Assembly (NCBI RefSeq): GCF_037038585.1
Contig: NC_092520.1
Location: 59,858,501 to 59,922,500, forward strand
Direction: 5' to 3'
Length of the DNA stretch: 64,000 nucleotides
Source: Patagioenas fasciata
Lineage: Eukaryota > Chordata > Aves > Columbiformes > Columbidae
Part shown: piece by piece, positions 26,441 through 37,714 of the stretch
Layout of the letters: each line of letters begins with the position of its first letter
Position numbering within the stretch: position 1 is the first letter of the stretch
Notes under the pieces: model-generated
What the model was told of the DNA's origin: nothing
Seen by the model: the letters and a program-made list of their open reading frames with translations, nothing else
Database searches by the model: none
Made by a program: the position numbers and the translations under genes

Positions 26441-28776
26441 CTCTCAGTATTTTCAAGATGTGAATGAAAAAATAATACATTAAGCTGTATATGATACCAG
26501 ATTGATCATGAAGATGTTTGAAAAGGAATCTTGTCAGATTTTCTGCAGAGGTGTTTTTATTCAGACACTGAAAAATGATTTGAAATGAATACAGGGAATA
26601 CAAAGGAAGAGGAACATAAATTGAAAGTGACTGATAGTGACTGATTTTCACTATTGAGAGTCCACCATGGTTAGTAGTTTCTACCAAATTTTACCCTCAA
26701 AACAAATGCACTCTCTCCTCCAATTTGATAAGGCCATGGGCATTTTTCTGCTTCTTACTTAATATGTCACCTCTTGCTATACTGATAATATGCTGTGCAA
26801 GAGATATGCCTGATGAGTGCCTGCAGCAATGTGTTTTGGAGTTAAATTTCTTTCATAAATCTTTTTACTAAAATAAAATGAGCAGCAGGATGTTTGTCAT
26901 TTCAACTGTAATAGAATAAATATTTTATTATCTCTTCTTCAAAGATCTTCCATAACTCAACTGGTTTACAGAACAATTTAAAGAGTAAAAGCAGTTAATT
27001 CTCTTTAACTTTGATTACATTACATAGCCTATTGTATTGAAAACTTGAAGTAACTTGTCACTGGAGTTTAATAAATATACTGTATGATTTCAGGCTGACT
27101 TTTATTTACTTTACTCAGGTAAATGGATACCTTTTTCAATTAGGTGCACAAAGTATACATAAGCAAAATATGACTGTCTAAAATAATTTCCATCAAAAGA
27201 AGATTTGCAGTTTTGTAAGGACTTGTGGGGTGGTTTTTTTGTTTGTTTGGGTTTTTTTTTTTTTGTTGTTTGTTTTTTTTTCCCCTTTTACTTAGAACCT
27301 CTTGAAAGCATCAGAATTCAGTATGCAAGTGATAAAACATTAATGGAAAGGCATGCTGAAACATTTGAAGTGGGGAAAACACTCACTTCACTTCTCATCA
27401 AACATGCAGAGAGTGCAATTTGGTGCCCTTTAATAAAGATAGGAAAGAATTTTATCTAATTATTCTGTCCCTCCCAAGTCTTTAGAGAATCACTCAGTGA
27501 AGGTCAAGATTCGAGGAGCAGAGCTTCAGGCCACATCTGTTGCTGACCTTGAACACTGCAGGGAATCAAGAGCACTACTGCTTCACAGGACTTTTATTTG
27601 CAGTACCTTATTCCCAGCAGTATGAGTTCATGCCAAATAAAAACATGTGACCTGCTGAAGATCAGTAGAAATAATAAGGAAAACGAAGTATAAATATGAA
27701 GAGGAAAAATATGAAAATAAAAAAGAGCAACAAGGCTTGTTTTATCCTGTATCTAATGGTGACATTTATCAGAGAGAGACAACTGAAATGGCAGAGTGAA
27801 AGGAAGAGTTTTATTTACAATAACCTTTCACACAATTTTTATTTCACTTCAGTAGAAAAATAAATAAATAAATAGACAAAAGTTGAAAGGTAAGAGTAAC
27901 TGGTTTCATTATTGAATGAACTCTGTGTCTGTACAATCCTGCAATTAGAGTTTTGTTTAAATGACTGTGACAACTGACAGTGTCTAGGCAAAAATGCAAA
28001 CTTTAGTAGCTACAAAAGGGATGATTTAAATAAGAACCCTACATATAAAGGCAGAGGAGAGACCTCAATTTATAGTCCTGTAATTATAAGATATTGATAC
28101 TATGAAAGATTTTATATCCTGGTATGCAAATCTCTTAAAGTTATTTTAAGATAGTTTCTTCCTCAGTTCTCTTTTGCCTTGCCTCACCTTGCCTCACTTC
28201 ACCTCACCTTGCCTTGTTCTGTCTTGCTGGTGTCTAATTGTGCTGACATTTATAATCTGTAAAATCACATCTGTTCAAGTGACTGTTGTTCATCCTTCCT
28301 AATCGTGAGGTTCTTCAGTTCTTTTTACAGATCTGTCTTTGCTAAACTACTTTACTACCTCTGTCTGTAGGAAAATTCACTCCAAGTCTCATTGACATAA
28401 AGTGCTATTTTTTAAGTGTCAATGTGACAGATGAGGTGGGAGGCCAAATGTTATCCTCATTTATGATTGTGAGAACAGAATGAGAATCAATCTCTCTAAT
28501 TCAAATGTGGCCCACACAAAATCCTTACAAATAATCTTTAGAATGCAATAACAAAATCTGCAAATGATATATTGGCTTCTTCTTTATTATCCTTTAATTT
28601 CACAAGGGAAAAAGGTCACAACAGGAAGGAAAAGTATAACATTATATATAAATCCTATACATACTTTAGTAGTAGTTTCTTGCTTATTTTTCAATAGTTT
28701 GGAAGCTAAAAAAGCTTGTTTCTTGTTTTGTAGCATGTAAGATGTAAGTTTAAATTTTACAATGTATGTATCTTGT
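26441..28776. other. AT-rich unique sequence, no gene seen
   Basis: Contains a G/T-rich tract at about 27229-27284, an AAAT run near 27858-27877 and the pentamer repeat at 28174-28216. The segment at 27470-27640 is somewhat less AT-rich but shows no coding or repeat signature that I recognise. Confidence 0.5.
28174..28216. repeat. Short CCTTG/CCTCA tandem repeat
   Basis: About eight imperfect pentamers alternating CCTTG, CCTCA and variants such as CTTCA. Confidence 0.85.
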
Positions 28777-29260
28777 CCTTCCTTCCTTCCTTCCTTCCTT
28801 CCTTCCTTCCTTCCTTCCCTCCTTCCTTCCCTCCTTCCCTCCTTCCTTCCTTCCCTCCTTCCTTCCCCCCTTCCCCCCTTCCCCCCTTCCCCCCTTCCTT
28901 CCCCCCTTCCTTCCTTCCCCCCTTCCTTCCTTCCCCCCTTCCTTCCTTCCTTCCCCCTTCCTTCCTTCCCCCCTTCCTTCCCCCCTTCCCTCCTTCCCCC
29001 CTTCCTTCCTTCCCTCCCCCCTTCCTTCCCAGTTCCTTCCTTCCTTCCTTCCTTCCTTCCTTCCTTCCTTCCTTCCTTCCTTCCCTCCTTCCCTCCTTCC
29101 CTCCTTCCCTCCCTCCTTCCTTCCCTCCTTCCCTCCCTCCTTCCCTCCTTCCCTCCTTCCTTCTTTCCTCCCTCCCTCCCTCTTTCCCTCCTTCCCTCCT
29201 TCCCTCCTTCCTCCCTCTCTTGCCTTCCTTATCTTCCTTCCCTTCCTTCCCTTTCTTTCT
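28777..29260 (-). repeat. CCTT microsatellite array, about 484 bp
   Basis: Polypyrimidine on the plus strand. Read on the minus strand it has the same module order as the 20075-20380 array: GGGAAGGA-type block, pure GGAA, the word GGAACTGGG (complement at 29028-29036), and a GGGGGGAA-rich block. Further GGGAAGGA units follow, and pure GGAA ends the array. The flanks of the two arrays do not look alike. The three overlapping open frames here encode Pro/Ser/Phe/Leu repeats and are artefacts. Confidence 0.97.
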
Positions 29261-32200
29261 TATTTTGTTTGTTTGCTTCCTAGGAAAACCTAACTGCGGG
29301 TTTCTCTCAAGTGCACAAGAAAACTGACTTAGTCTCTTTTCTCTCTTTCACAATTACATAATGACCCCATGGGTTCTGTCTGGGGTGAACCATCTTAGCT
29401 GAAGACAATCTATTATAAACTTTTGTTAATTGCTTTTTAAGCTTTCAATAGACTGTCTTAAATTGCTCAGTCCCAAAAGAGAAGGCCAGAAGTTCGTAAA
29501 ATCTTATGAAGTCTTCCGAAGTCTGCAGTGCTTTAAACCCACAGAAATTCTGGGAAGACCCTGAAGAGGTCCTTCACTTGTAGTCTTTAAATTCTTATAA
29601 GTATTTAGGTGTTCTCAAAGTGTGTTCAAAAACATCCCAAATGTTTCAGCTTCTCTTTGACTTATCTCCACCGTCTTTCTATAAAACAAGCGATGCCTTG
29701 CTTTTATTCCTTCCTGCCTCAAGCATAAGACCCCTTAGAAATATTTATGGCAGAAAAATTCAATTTCAACTAATATATGTCTAAAATGGCAAGAGAATGA
29801 CAGTTTTGTAATGCAGTTCTTCTTTCATGCAGACATTTGTTCTTCTGTAGAGTTGAACCTGCTACTAGTCAACATGTATTTAATTCTTTGTTTTATAATG
29901 GAATACCTTCAAGACCACCCATTGTGGCAGAAGATGTTACAGGCTCTTGAAAAAGTTACATTTCTTCAAGCAGAAGAATCTGAACTCTACCCACTCAGAA
30001 CAGCATTCTAAAACCTGAACTAAAAGGCATTGAAAGAAGCAGCAGCAGCCTATGTTGTAGATAATTTTTCAAAGGAAATATCAGTACTGTTTAACTGCAC
30101 AGACATACATACGTTCTAAATGAAGTTGTTAAATAACTGTCCAACACAGCTATGAATCCAAGTGAGGACACTCATGCCACCCAAAGAAAGATGATAAACA
30201 CTTCAGTATTTCTTATTTATTAACTTTGTGTAGTACTGCACTCGTTGTTCTGGGCTTTAACAGTCATTTACCAGATTCTTAATTCCAGCAAGCATCACCA
30301 GGAGATATCTGTTATAACTAATTCAACTGTGCTGTTCTACTGAGCTGGTTCCACAAGAATGAGAAAAATCTCTTATCTGCCTGCATCACTGAAAAAACTC
30401 CTACTAACCCTGTTTTGTAAACCAGCATTTCAGATGTGAGCATCTTCCAATGCATTGCACAGGAAGGCAAGGCACTAATACAGGTTCTGTGAATTCCCCT
30501 GGCAACTCCATTCTAAGGGTAAGTAGTCCAATCAGTAATGCTAAAATCTCTATGGCAGAGCCATCCATACACTGAAGAAACAAAATGTTAATTAAATGAA
30601 GCTTTATTTGAAGGTTAGACATATTTTTCTAGCCTGGTGAGGGGCAATAGAATAATACTTATTTCTATGCTTACTCTTGTACTTTCTACACTCTTTCTCT
30701 TAGTGGCCACCTGTTCAGAGTCACAGAGCATCTGCTGACTATCAGACAGGACAAGATGTCCACCTGGATACCCACCTTCAGTACTTTACATTTCCTCCCA
30801 TGCTTTTCATCCATATTGCCGTTTTCTGCCTCTAAACCTCAAACTGAATCTGTTGTCCAGTCCTAGAGTTCTCATCTTTCCAGACACACATGATGCCTGA
30901 CCCTGCCTCCAATTATGCATGACATTTCAAAAAATGTTTCAGATACCCAAATATTGATTTTGACAACTATTGCAAATACTCCAAGAAACATCTGTAAAAG
31001 GTTGCCAGATAAGCCACAGAACAATAACAATATTGTGACAATTGTGAGATAACAATAGTTCTTTAGAAATGCAGCTGGAGACCAGGTGAAATACATGAGT
31101 ATGCCTACTTAATGCTCTGTGTGGGCGTTTTAGAATTTCTCTCCATACACTCTGTCATCATATAAACCAAATATCTCTAGATAGACTAATTTTTATTAGT
31201 GCTTTCACACAAACACTAGTTTAGTTGCAAAGCTACTGTTTTATGCGCTCTTAGAGGAGGAAAATTTAGTACCTCTCATCTGTCCCTTTGAAAAGTTTGT
31301 ACATATCTATGCACATCATGTACACCTGCATATGGACTTGATTAAGGGAAACATTGCCTGTTTGAGCCACACAAACAAAAATTTGGCATGATGCAGTATA
31401 ATCAAGGTCCAAGAGAAACTTTTGGGGTTTTTTTTGTGTGTATGTTGACATCAATAGCTCTACACCCATCAGCAAAGATGATTGTTCATCTTAAAGAAGC
31501 GTTACTTTTAGATAATGTTTCTTTTATGCTGTTTTTATTCATTTACTATCAGCCTTTTTTGAGTAATAGTTTTTATGGAAGTTAGCCCTGAGGTGAAGAC
31601 TCACATTTAGATGAGAAAGTGGGTATGCCACTATGATCTGACTAGCTGAAATGTGTATTTTTTTTCCTCCCTTATTTTTCTTTTTTTCTTTTTCTTTTTT
31701 GGTAAACAGTTGAAATTGTGCTTTTTACTTGTGAAAGTGCTACTAATTTTTTAATAGTATGAATAGAGATCTTCCCAAGTGACAAAACCAAGCCCTATGT
31801 AGGCTGGTACAATTGTTGATTCTGTATTTTCAGACACAAAAAGAATCTGCTTTGTTAGGCTGTTGGTAAATCAGAGGTTTGTTTCTCTCTCAGTCTATTG
31901 TTCAGCATATACAATAGGCAGAATAGAATGAGTTAAATAAATGATGTTTTTATTTACTTGCCATTGTTGCTTGCAAAACATTTATAACAAGCTCTTTGGG
32001 ACTCCTTGTAATGGAGGGGAAACAATTTGTTTTGGGAATTAATTTGTTGAATAGGAAATGTTTCTAGTTTGCTTTCCAAGCTATAATGACGTGACTGAAT
32101 TCAGAAATGCCCTTGAAAATCTGCAATGTAGAATGGTATATACACAACATATTTATTCTGTACATTGCCAAGGAAGCTACTAACAACAAATAAATACATG

Positions 32201-34086
32201 CTGGTTTTACTAGTGTAATAACTGGTACTGTTTTAGATTTAATTTTCTCATTTTATATCACCTCTGATATACCATTTCCAGTAACTTGTCGAGGTCTCAA
32301 GTCACCACAGAATTTAAGCACGTGCTAGGTTTTCAGCACAATGAATACAACTCTTCCTGTTTAGGCTGATGATTCTCTGAGGTGCTACTCAGTGTTATGC
32401 TTTGCGTTTCCTATGCAACCATTGAATCTTCCTGATTTTTTTGAATTAGTCTATTAATTCTGTTTTCTGAGAGTTCAGGTCCTATCTCATAGAAAACTAC
32501 TGATCAGTGAGAAAGAAAACTCAGTTGTTCACCTTTACTTCTCTCAGCCACTACATTATTAAGCCAAATTAATAGCTTGAAGTCAAGAAAATCAAATATC
32601 ACTTTCTACTTTTGTAGGAGGCTGCTGTGTGCTTTAGCTCTCTGAACATCTAGCCTAGAGATATCTTGTTACATCCTAAGTAACAATGCTGAGTCAATTA
32701 ATGAAATAGTTGTACCTAAATATATGATCAACATTAATGATCTGCATTTATTTTTAAGCAGTGGTATAAACATTTTCTATCTAATGAGTCTTTGAATTGT
32801 AAAAAGTCAGATGCATAGGTTCTTTAGCAAAAAAGAAAAAAAAAATACAAACAATCTTATCATCGATTCATATTCAGGAAGAACAGGAAAAACTGGCAAA
32901 ATTTAACTCCTTTCTCCAAAATCTACGTTCGGGTCTTTAGTCACCTAAAATTGTGATAAAAAATCCATTAATCAAAGGTGAGTCTGTCAGTTTGCCAAAA
33001 AAAAAAAAAAAAGCCATTATGAATGAAACAATTTATTCAGAAGATTTAATGGTGTCTTAAGGTATGAAACATAGAAAAAAATAATAATGTCAACAAATAT
33101 AAAAAGAAGTTTCACTTACACACGTTCAATTATCTGCAGCTTTGTTACCTTTGCCATCAACATTTCTATACATAAGGAAAACCGTACTGTAGTTTCTCTA
33201 GAAGAAAATGTGCAATACTTTAATTTCACCCAACTTAATTTCAAGATGTGAGAAAGAAAACGTTTTCTAGGCTATCATCCAATTGATAGTGCTACTTCTG
33301 TTGAACATAGGCATTGCTTCAGAGAGGTGTGGAGATATACAGCAGGTACTTGATCCTCTCACTAGAAGATTCTTGGATTCCCACTGACATTGCCATTTTC
33401 TTTCAAGATCATTGAAAGTTTCATTGGGCACAGTAGGCTCTGTGGGATACCTGTCACTCTTGTGCTGTAGTACATTTCAGATTTCAGATGTCTGTATCTT
33501 CTATATTGGTAGTTTTCCATATAGGAGGGAGTTTACTGAATGTGTCAGGCTACAGGTTGGCAACCCCCTAAGGTTCAATCCAAGGGAAAAGAACTTGGCC
33601 TTGAGGTTATGCCCTGATGTTTATATCAAAGTGATCCTGACACATAACAAGAGCAAAAGGCAAGAAATTCACCAAGAAATAGCTGCTTTGAAAGTGGCTT
33701 GTTTTGAATCCTGATGCCTTTGTTCTGCTCTGTTCAGCAAGCTGGCAACTTGACATATGGGGTGTTGCCTGATACAGTTTGTTCTTGGTAGTTGTACACA
33801 GAGGAAGACAGTAACTTTTCTTGGTTTTATTACATCTACATTTCTATTGACAGTTGCAGCCATATTGCAAGGACTGGTTATCCTACCAAGAACTTAATTC
33901 CAAAATGATCTCTCCAAAATTCTTATTGGTCTGGTCTTTCAAACATCATTACCCAGTTCATCCAAACAGTAAGAAAATAGAGACATAAACACAGTGTTTT
34001 TGCTGTTGTTTTTACACTTAATATTGTACTTATCTCTCCTATCTTCATCTTTCCAGTAATTAGTCATGGAATTAAAAGCAAAATAA
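29261..34086. other. AT-rich unique sequence, no gene seen
   Basis: No recognised repeat family. The longest open frame (33412-33714 plus, 100 codons) has no motif that I know and no clear splice context. A short A-run is present near 33000-33013. This is the pre-insertion side of the young CR1. Confidence 0.5.
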
Positions 34087-37044
34087 ACATTGCAGAGGCA
34101 AAAGGATGCTGGGGCAGGAATTAGCTGGGCTCATTTGGAGAGCTTTAAACTAGCCTCGAAGGGGGATGGGGTTGTAGTTGGGCTTGCCCCAGAGGGGCAG
34201 CATTCTAAAACAGATGAGGACCGGGTGGCCTCCTGTGCCCCTAGGGAGAAATTGGTGTGCTCTGCTCGCTCCCTGAAATGCCTGTACACCAATGCGCGCA
34301 GCATGGGGAATAAGCAGGAGGAGTTAGAATCCTATGTTCGGTCGGGAGATTATGATCTGGTGGCAATTACAGAAACGTGGTGGGACAGTTCACATGACTG
34401 GAATGTGGTCATGGATGGCTATGCCCTTTTCAGGAAAGACAGGCCAGCCAGGCGTGGTGGTGGAGTTGCTCTCTATGTGAGAGAGCAACTGCAATGTACT
34501 AAATTCTGCCCAGGAGCAGATGAGGAACGAGTTGAGAGTGTATGGGTCAGGATCAAGGGACAGGCTGGTAGGGGTGATACTGTTGTAGGTGTCTATTACA
34601 GGCCACCAGATCAGACTGAGGAAGTTGATGAGGCCTTCCATGCGCAGCTGAGAGTGGCCTCACAGTCACAGGCCCTGGTTGTTGTGGGTGATTTTAACTT
34701 CCCTGATGTTTGCTGGAAGGACCATTCAGCCAGCCAGCCACAGTCCAGGAGGTTCCTCCAGTGCATTGATGATAACTTCCTCATGCAGATGGTGGAGGAG
34801 CCGACCAGGAGAGGTGCACTGCTGGATCTCATCCTCACTAACAAAGAGGGTCTGGTTGAAGCAGGAAAGGTTGAGGGCTGCCTGGGTTGCAGTGACCACG
34901 AGATGGTGGAGTTCAGCATCTCGTGTGGCAGGAACAGAATAGCAAGTAGAATTGCAACCCTGGACTTTGGCAGGGCTAATTTCGGCCTTTTCAAGCAACT
35001 GCTGAGGGAAACCCCATGGGCAAGACTGCTTGAAGGAAAAGGGGCCCAAGAGAGCTGGATTGCATTCAGAGATTGCTTCTTCCATGCTCAGGATCAGAGC
35101 ATCCCCACACGTAGGAAGTCGAGGAAGGGAGCCAGAAGGCCTGCGTGGTTGAATAGGGATCTCTTGGGTATGCTCAAGCAGAAGAGGCGAGTTTACAGGT
35201 CATGGAAGCAGGGACTGGCCACTTGGGAGGAATATAAGGCTGCTGTTAGAGGATGCAGGAAGGCAGCTAGGGTAGCCAAGGCTTCCTTAGAATTACAGCT
35301 GGCGAGAGGGGTCAAGGACAGCAAGAAGAACTTTTTCAAATACATAGCAGATAAAACTAATACCAGAGGCAATGTAGGCCCACTGATGAATGAGGTGGGT
35401 GCCCTGGTGGCAGAAGACACAGAGAAGGCAGAATTGCTGAATGCCGCCTTTGTCTCTGTCTACTCCACTGGAGGATGTCCTGGGGAACCCTGTACCCCTG
35501 AGACCCCGGATGAAGCCAGGTTAATGGAGGAGTTTGCTTTAGTCGATGAGGACTGGGTTAGGGAACAATTAAGTAGTCTGGACGTCCATAAATCCATGGG
35601 TCCAGATGGGATGCATCCGCGGGTGCTGAGGGAGCTGGCTGAAGTCATTGCTAGACCGCTATCCATCATTTTTGCCAAGTCTTGGGAAACGGGAGAGGTG
35701 CCCGAGGATTGGAGGAAAGCAAATGTCACTCCAGTCTTTAAAAAGGGCAAGAAGGAGGACCCGGGTAATTATAGACCGGTCAGCCTCACCTCTGTCCCTG
35801 GGAAAGTAATGGAACAGCTTATCCTTGGTGCCATCTCAAGGCACATCAGGGATAAGAGGGTCATTAGGGGCAGTCAGCATGGCTTTACCAAGGGTAAGTC
35901 ATGCTTGACCAACCTCATAGCCTTTTATGAGAATGTAACAAGGTGGATGGATGATGGCAGAGCGGTGGATGTGGTCTACCTTGACTTCAGTAAAGCCTTT
36001 GACACAGTCCCTCACAGCATCCTCACAGCTAAATTGAGGAGGTGTGGTCTCGACAATAGAGTAGTGAGGTGGGTTGCAAACTGGCTTAAAGAGAGAAGCC
36101 AGAGAGTGGTGGTCAATGGTGCGAAGTCCAGTTGGAGGCCAGTATCTAGTGGAGTGCCTCAGGGGTCAGTACTGGGGCCAATATTATTCAATATATTCAT
36201 TAATGATTTAGATGAGGGAATTGAGTGTACTATCAGCAAGTTTGCTGATGACACTAAGCTGGGAGGAGTGGCTGACACGCCAGAAGGCTGTGCCGCCATC
36301 CAGCGGGACCTGGACAGGCTGGAGAGTTGGGCGGGGGATAATCTGATGGAATTTAACAAGGGAAAGTGTAGAGTCCTGCATCTGGGCAGGAACAATCCCA
36401 AGTTCCAGTATAGGTTGGGGCATGACCTATTAGAGAGCAGTGTAGGGGAAAGGGACCTGGGGGTCCTGGTGGACAACAGGATGACCATGAGCCAGCACTG
36501 TGCCCTTGTGGCCAGGAAGGCTAATGGCATCCTTGGGTGTATTACAAGGGGGGTGGTCAGTAGATCGAGAGAGGTCCTCCTTCCCCTCTACTCCGCCCTG
36601 GTGAGACCCCATCTGGAATATTGTGTCCAGTTCTGGGGCCCTCAGTTCAAGAAGGACAGGGAACTGCTGGAGAGGGTCCAGCGTAGGGCAACAAAGATGA
36701 TTAAGGGAGTGGAGCATCTCCCTTATGAAGAAAGGCTGAGGGAGCTGGGGCTCTTTAGTTTGGAGAAGAGGAGACTGAGGGGTGACCTTATTAATGTTTA
36801 TAAATATATAAAGGGTGAGTGCCATGAGGATGGAATCAGGCTCTTCTCAGTGGCAAACAATGATAGGACAAGGGGCAATGGGATCAAGCTGGAACACAAG
36901 AGGTTCCACTTAAATTTGAGAAAGAACTTCTTCTCAGTGAGGGTAACAGAGCACTGGAACAGGCTACCCAGGGAGGTTGTGGAGTCTCCTTCCCTGGAGA
37001 CATTCAAAGCCCGCCTGGACACATTCCTGTGCGACCTCACCTAG
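34087..37044 (+). CDS. CR1 ORF2: endonuclease and reverse transcriptase, 5'-truncated
   Basis: Encodes the CR1 retrotransposition enzyme, which nicks target DNA and copies its own RNA at the nick (target-primed reverse transcription). Residues are numbered from TTG at 34090. The APE-type endonuclease spans about 62-272, with TNARS (N68), ITETWWD (E95), GDFNFPDV (D201, N203) and SDH (268-270). A basic linker lies at about 340-410. The reverse transcriptase spans about 500-780, with GNYRPVSL (559-566), [13 protein letters not shown] (palm, D632), GVPQGSVLG (688-696) and FADD (718-721). A C-terminal domain to residue 984 includes HLEYCVQFW and RTRGNG. No stop or frameshift is visible. The weak point is the start: the first ATG is codon 72 (34303), beyond N68, so the natural start was probably lost by 5' truncation. 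Expression would need outside sequence. Confidence 0.93.
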   Translation, partial: TLQRQKDAGAGISWAHLESFKLASKGDGVVVGLAPEGQHSKTDEDRVASCAPREKLVCSARSLKCLYTNARSMGNKQEELESYVRSGDYDLVAITETWWDSSHDWNVVMDGYALFRKDRPARRGGGVALYVREQLQCTKFCPGADEERVESVWVRIKGQAGRGDTVVGVYYRPPDQTEEVDEAFHAQLRVASQSQALVVVGDFNFPDVCWKDHSASQPQSRRFLQCIDDNFLMQMVEEPTRRGALLDLILTNKEGLVEAGKVEGCLGCSDHEMVEFSISCGRNRIASRIATLDFGRANFGLFKQLLRETPWARLLEGKGAQESWIAFRDCFFHAQDQSIPTRRKSRKGARRPAWLNRDLLGMLKQKRRVYRSWKQGLATWEEYKAAVRGCRKAARVAKASLELQLARGVKDSKKNFFKYIADKTNTRGNVGPLMNEVGALVAEDTEKAELLNAAFVSVYSTGGCPGEPCTPETPDEARLMEEFALVDEDWVREQLSSLDVHKSMGPDGMHPRVLRELAEVIARPLSIIFAKSWETGEVPEDWRKANVTPVFKKGKKEDPGNYRPVSLTSVPGKVMEQLILGAISRHIRDKRVIRGSQHGFTKGKSCLTNLIAFYENVTRWMDDGRAVDVVYLDFSKAFDTVPHSILTAKLRRCGLDNRVVRWVANWLKERSQRVVVNGAKSSWRPVSSGVPQGSVLGPILFNIFINDLDEGIECTISKFADDTKLGGVADTPEGCAAIQRDLDRLESWAGDNLMEFNKGKCRVLHLGRNNPKFQYRLGHDLLESSVGERDLGVLVDNRMTMSQHCALVARKANGILGCITRGVVSRSREVLLPLYSALVRPHLEYCVQFWGPQFKKDRELLERVQRRATKMIKGVEHLPYEERLRELGLFSLEKRRLRGDLINVYKYIKGECHEDGIRLFSVANNDRTRGNGIKLEHKRFHLNLRKNFFSVRVTEHWNRLPREVVESPSLETFKARLDTFLCDLT

Positions 37045-37134
37045 GCGTTCCTGCTCCAGCAGGGGGATTGGACTAGATGATCTTTTGAGGTCCCTTCCAA
37101 TCCCAAACATACTGTGATACTGTGATACTGTGAT
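37045..37134 (+). repeat. CR1 3' untranslated end with (ACTGTGAT)3
   Basis: After the TAG stop (37042-37044), a 66-bp 3' untranslated region contains GGACTAGATGATCTTTTGAG and CCCTTCCAAT, the conserved CR1 3' hairpin region recognised by the reverse transcriptase. It ends in three copies of ACTGTGAT. The older copies in this window end in ATTCTATG-like octamers, so this copy belongs to another subfamily. Confidence 0.9.
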
Positions 37135-37714
37135 ATGCAATTCCTGCATGGAGAATATTTTGCAGCTTATAAATAGCATATATTAAATATATTAAAATAT
37201 TAGGTTTAGTTTTTAGTTTTATGTTTCTTACATTATTACAAGAATGTCTCTTTTTTGCTATTGGAACTCTGTTTTGAGAAAATATTAACTTGACATCTTT
37301 CTAGGAAGCTGTTGTTTCTGAAAGTAGAGTGCTGATTCCTGGCAGTACAATACCAAATAGCATTCAGAGAGGTTTCAGATGAACAGTAACTACTGAATTC
37401 ATTCTGGACACCATACAGAAGCAGCAACAGGAAAAATGTTGCTTCCTGAGACAGAAATAAATTGGCTTTGACCTATCTTAGTTCACCTCTGTAGACATGT
37501 GGACACTGTTTTTCGTCTATCACTCTTTCCAAGTCAGCACTTTCTTTACTGGAACTGGTGTATCTGAGCCAGTCTTGTGTTCTGTCCAAAAGGAATCCAA
37601 ATAATTAACATTTCCTAATTATCAGAGTGATACAAGAGACAGTGTGTGAATATTACTAAATATGTATATGAATAAATACTTAAAGGTATACTTTTTATCT
37701 TTGTAGTCGTATAC
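37135..37714. other. AT-rich unique sequence between two CR1 copies
   Basis: 580 bp with no repeat signature that I recognise. It separates the young CR1 from the older same-strand CR1. Confidence 0.5.

Larger units (their letters stand above)
34087..37134 (+). mobile_element. Young CR1 LINE copy, about 3.05 kb
   Basis: A single CR1 insertion with an intact ORF2 frame, a 66-bp 3' untranslated region and a 3' tail of three ACTGTGAT octamers (37111-37134). It is much richer in G and C than its flanks. A stop codon at 34084-34086 and an AT-rich change in texture put the 5' edge close to 34087. ORF1 and the 5' untranslated region of a full CR1 (about 4.5 kb in birds) are absent, so the copy is 5'-truncated. 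No target duplication is expected for CR1. The absence of stops over almost 3 kb, against the decayed copies nearby, argues for a comparatively recent insertion. Confidence 0.96.

Noticed and set aside
20075..29260. Regular repeats considered as a CRISPR-like array
   Set aside because: Units are 4-5 bp microsatellites without unique spacers, and the genome is vertebrate.
28762..29327. Three overlapping frames of 173-184 codons
   Set aside because: Artefacts of the CCTT array; Pro/Ser/Phe/Leu repeats in every frame.
30404..30622. Minus-strand frame with an acceptor-like TTTCTTCAG and a cysteine-rich end
   Set aside because: No clear donor and no recognisable domain; weaker than the two exon candidates retained.
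33412..33714. Plus-strand frame of 100 codons
   Set aside because: No motif, no convincing splice context and no ATG-context or promoter support.
34390..37179. Many antisense and shifted frames within the CR1
   Set aside because: Shadows of the intact ORF2 frame in GC-richer DNA; no motifs of their own.
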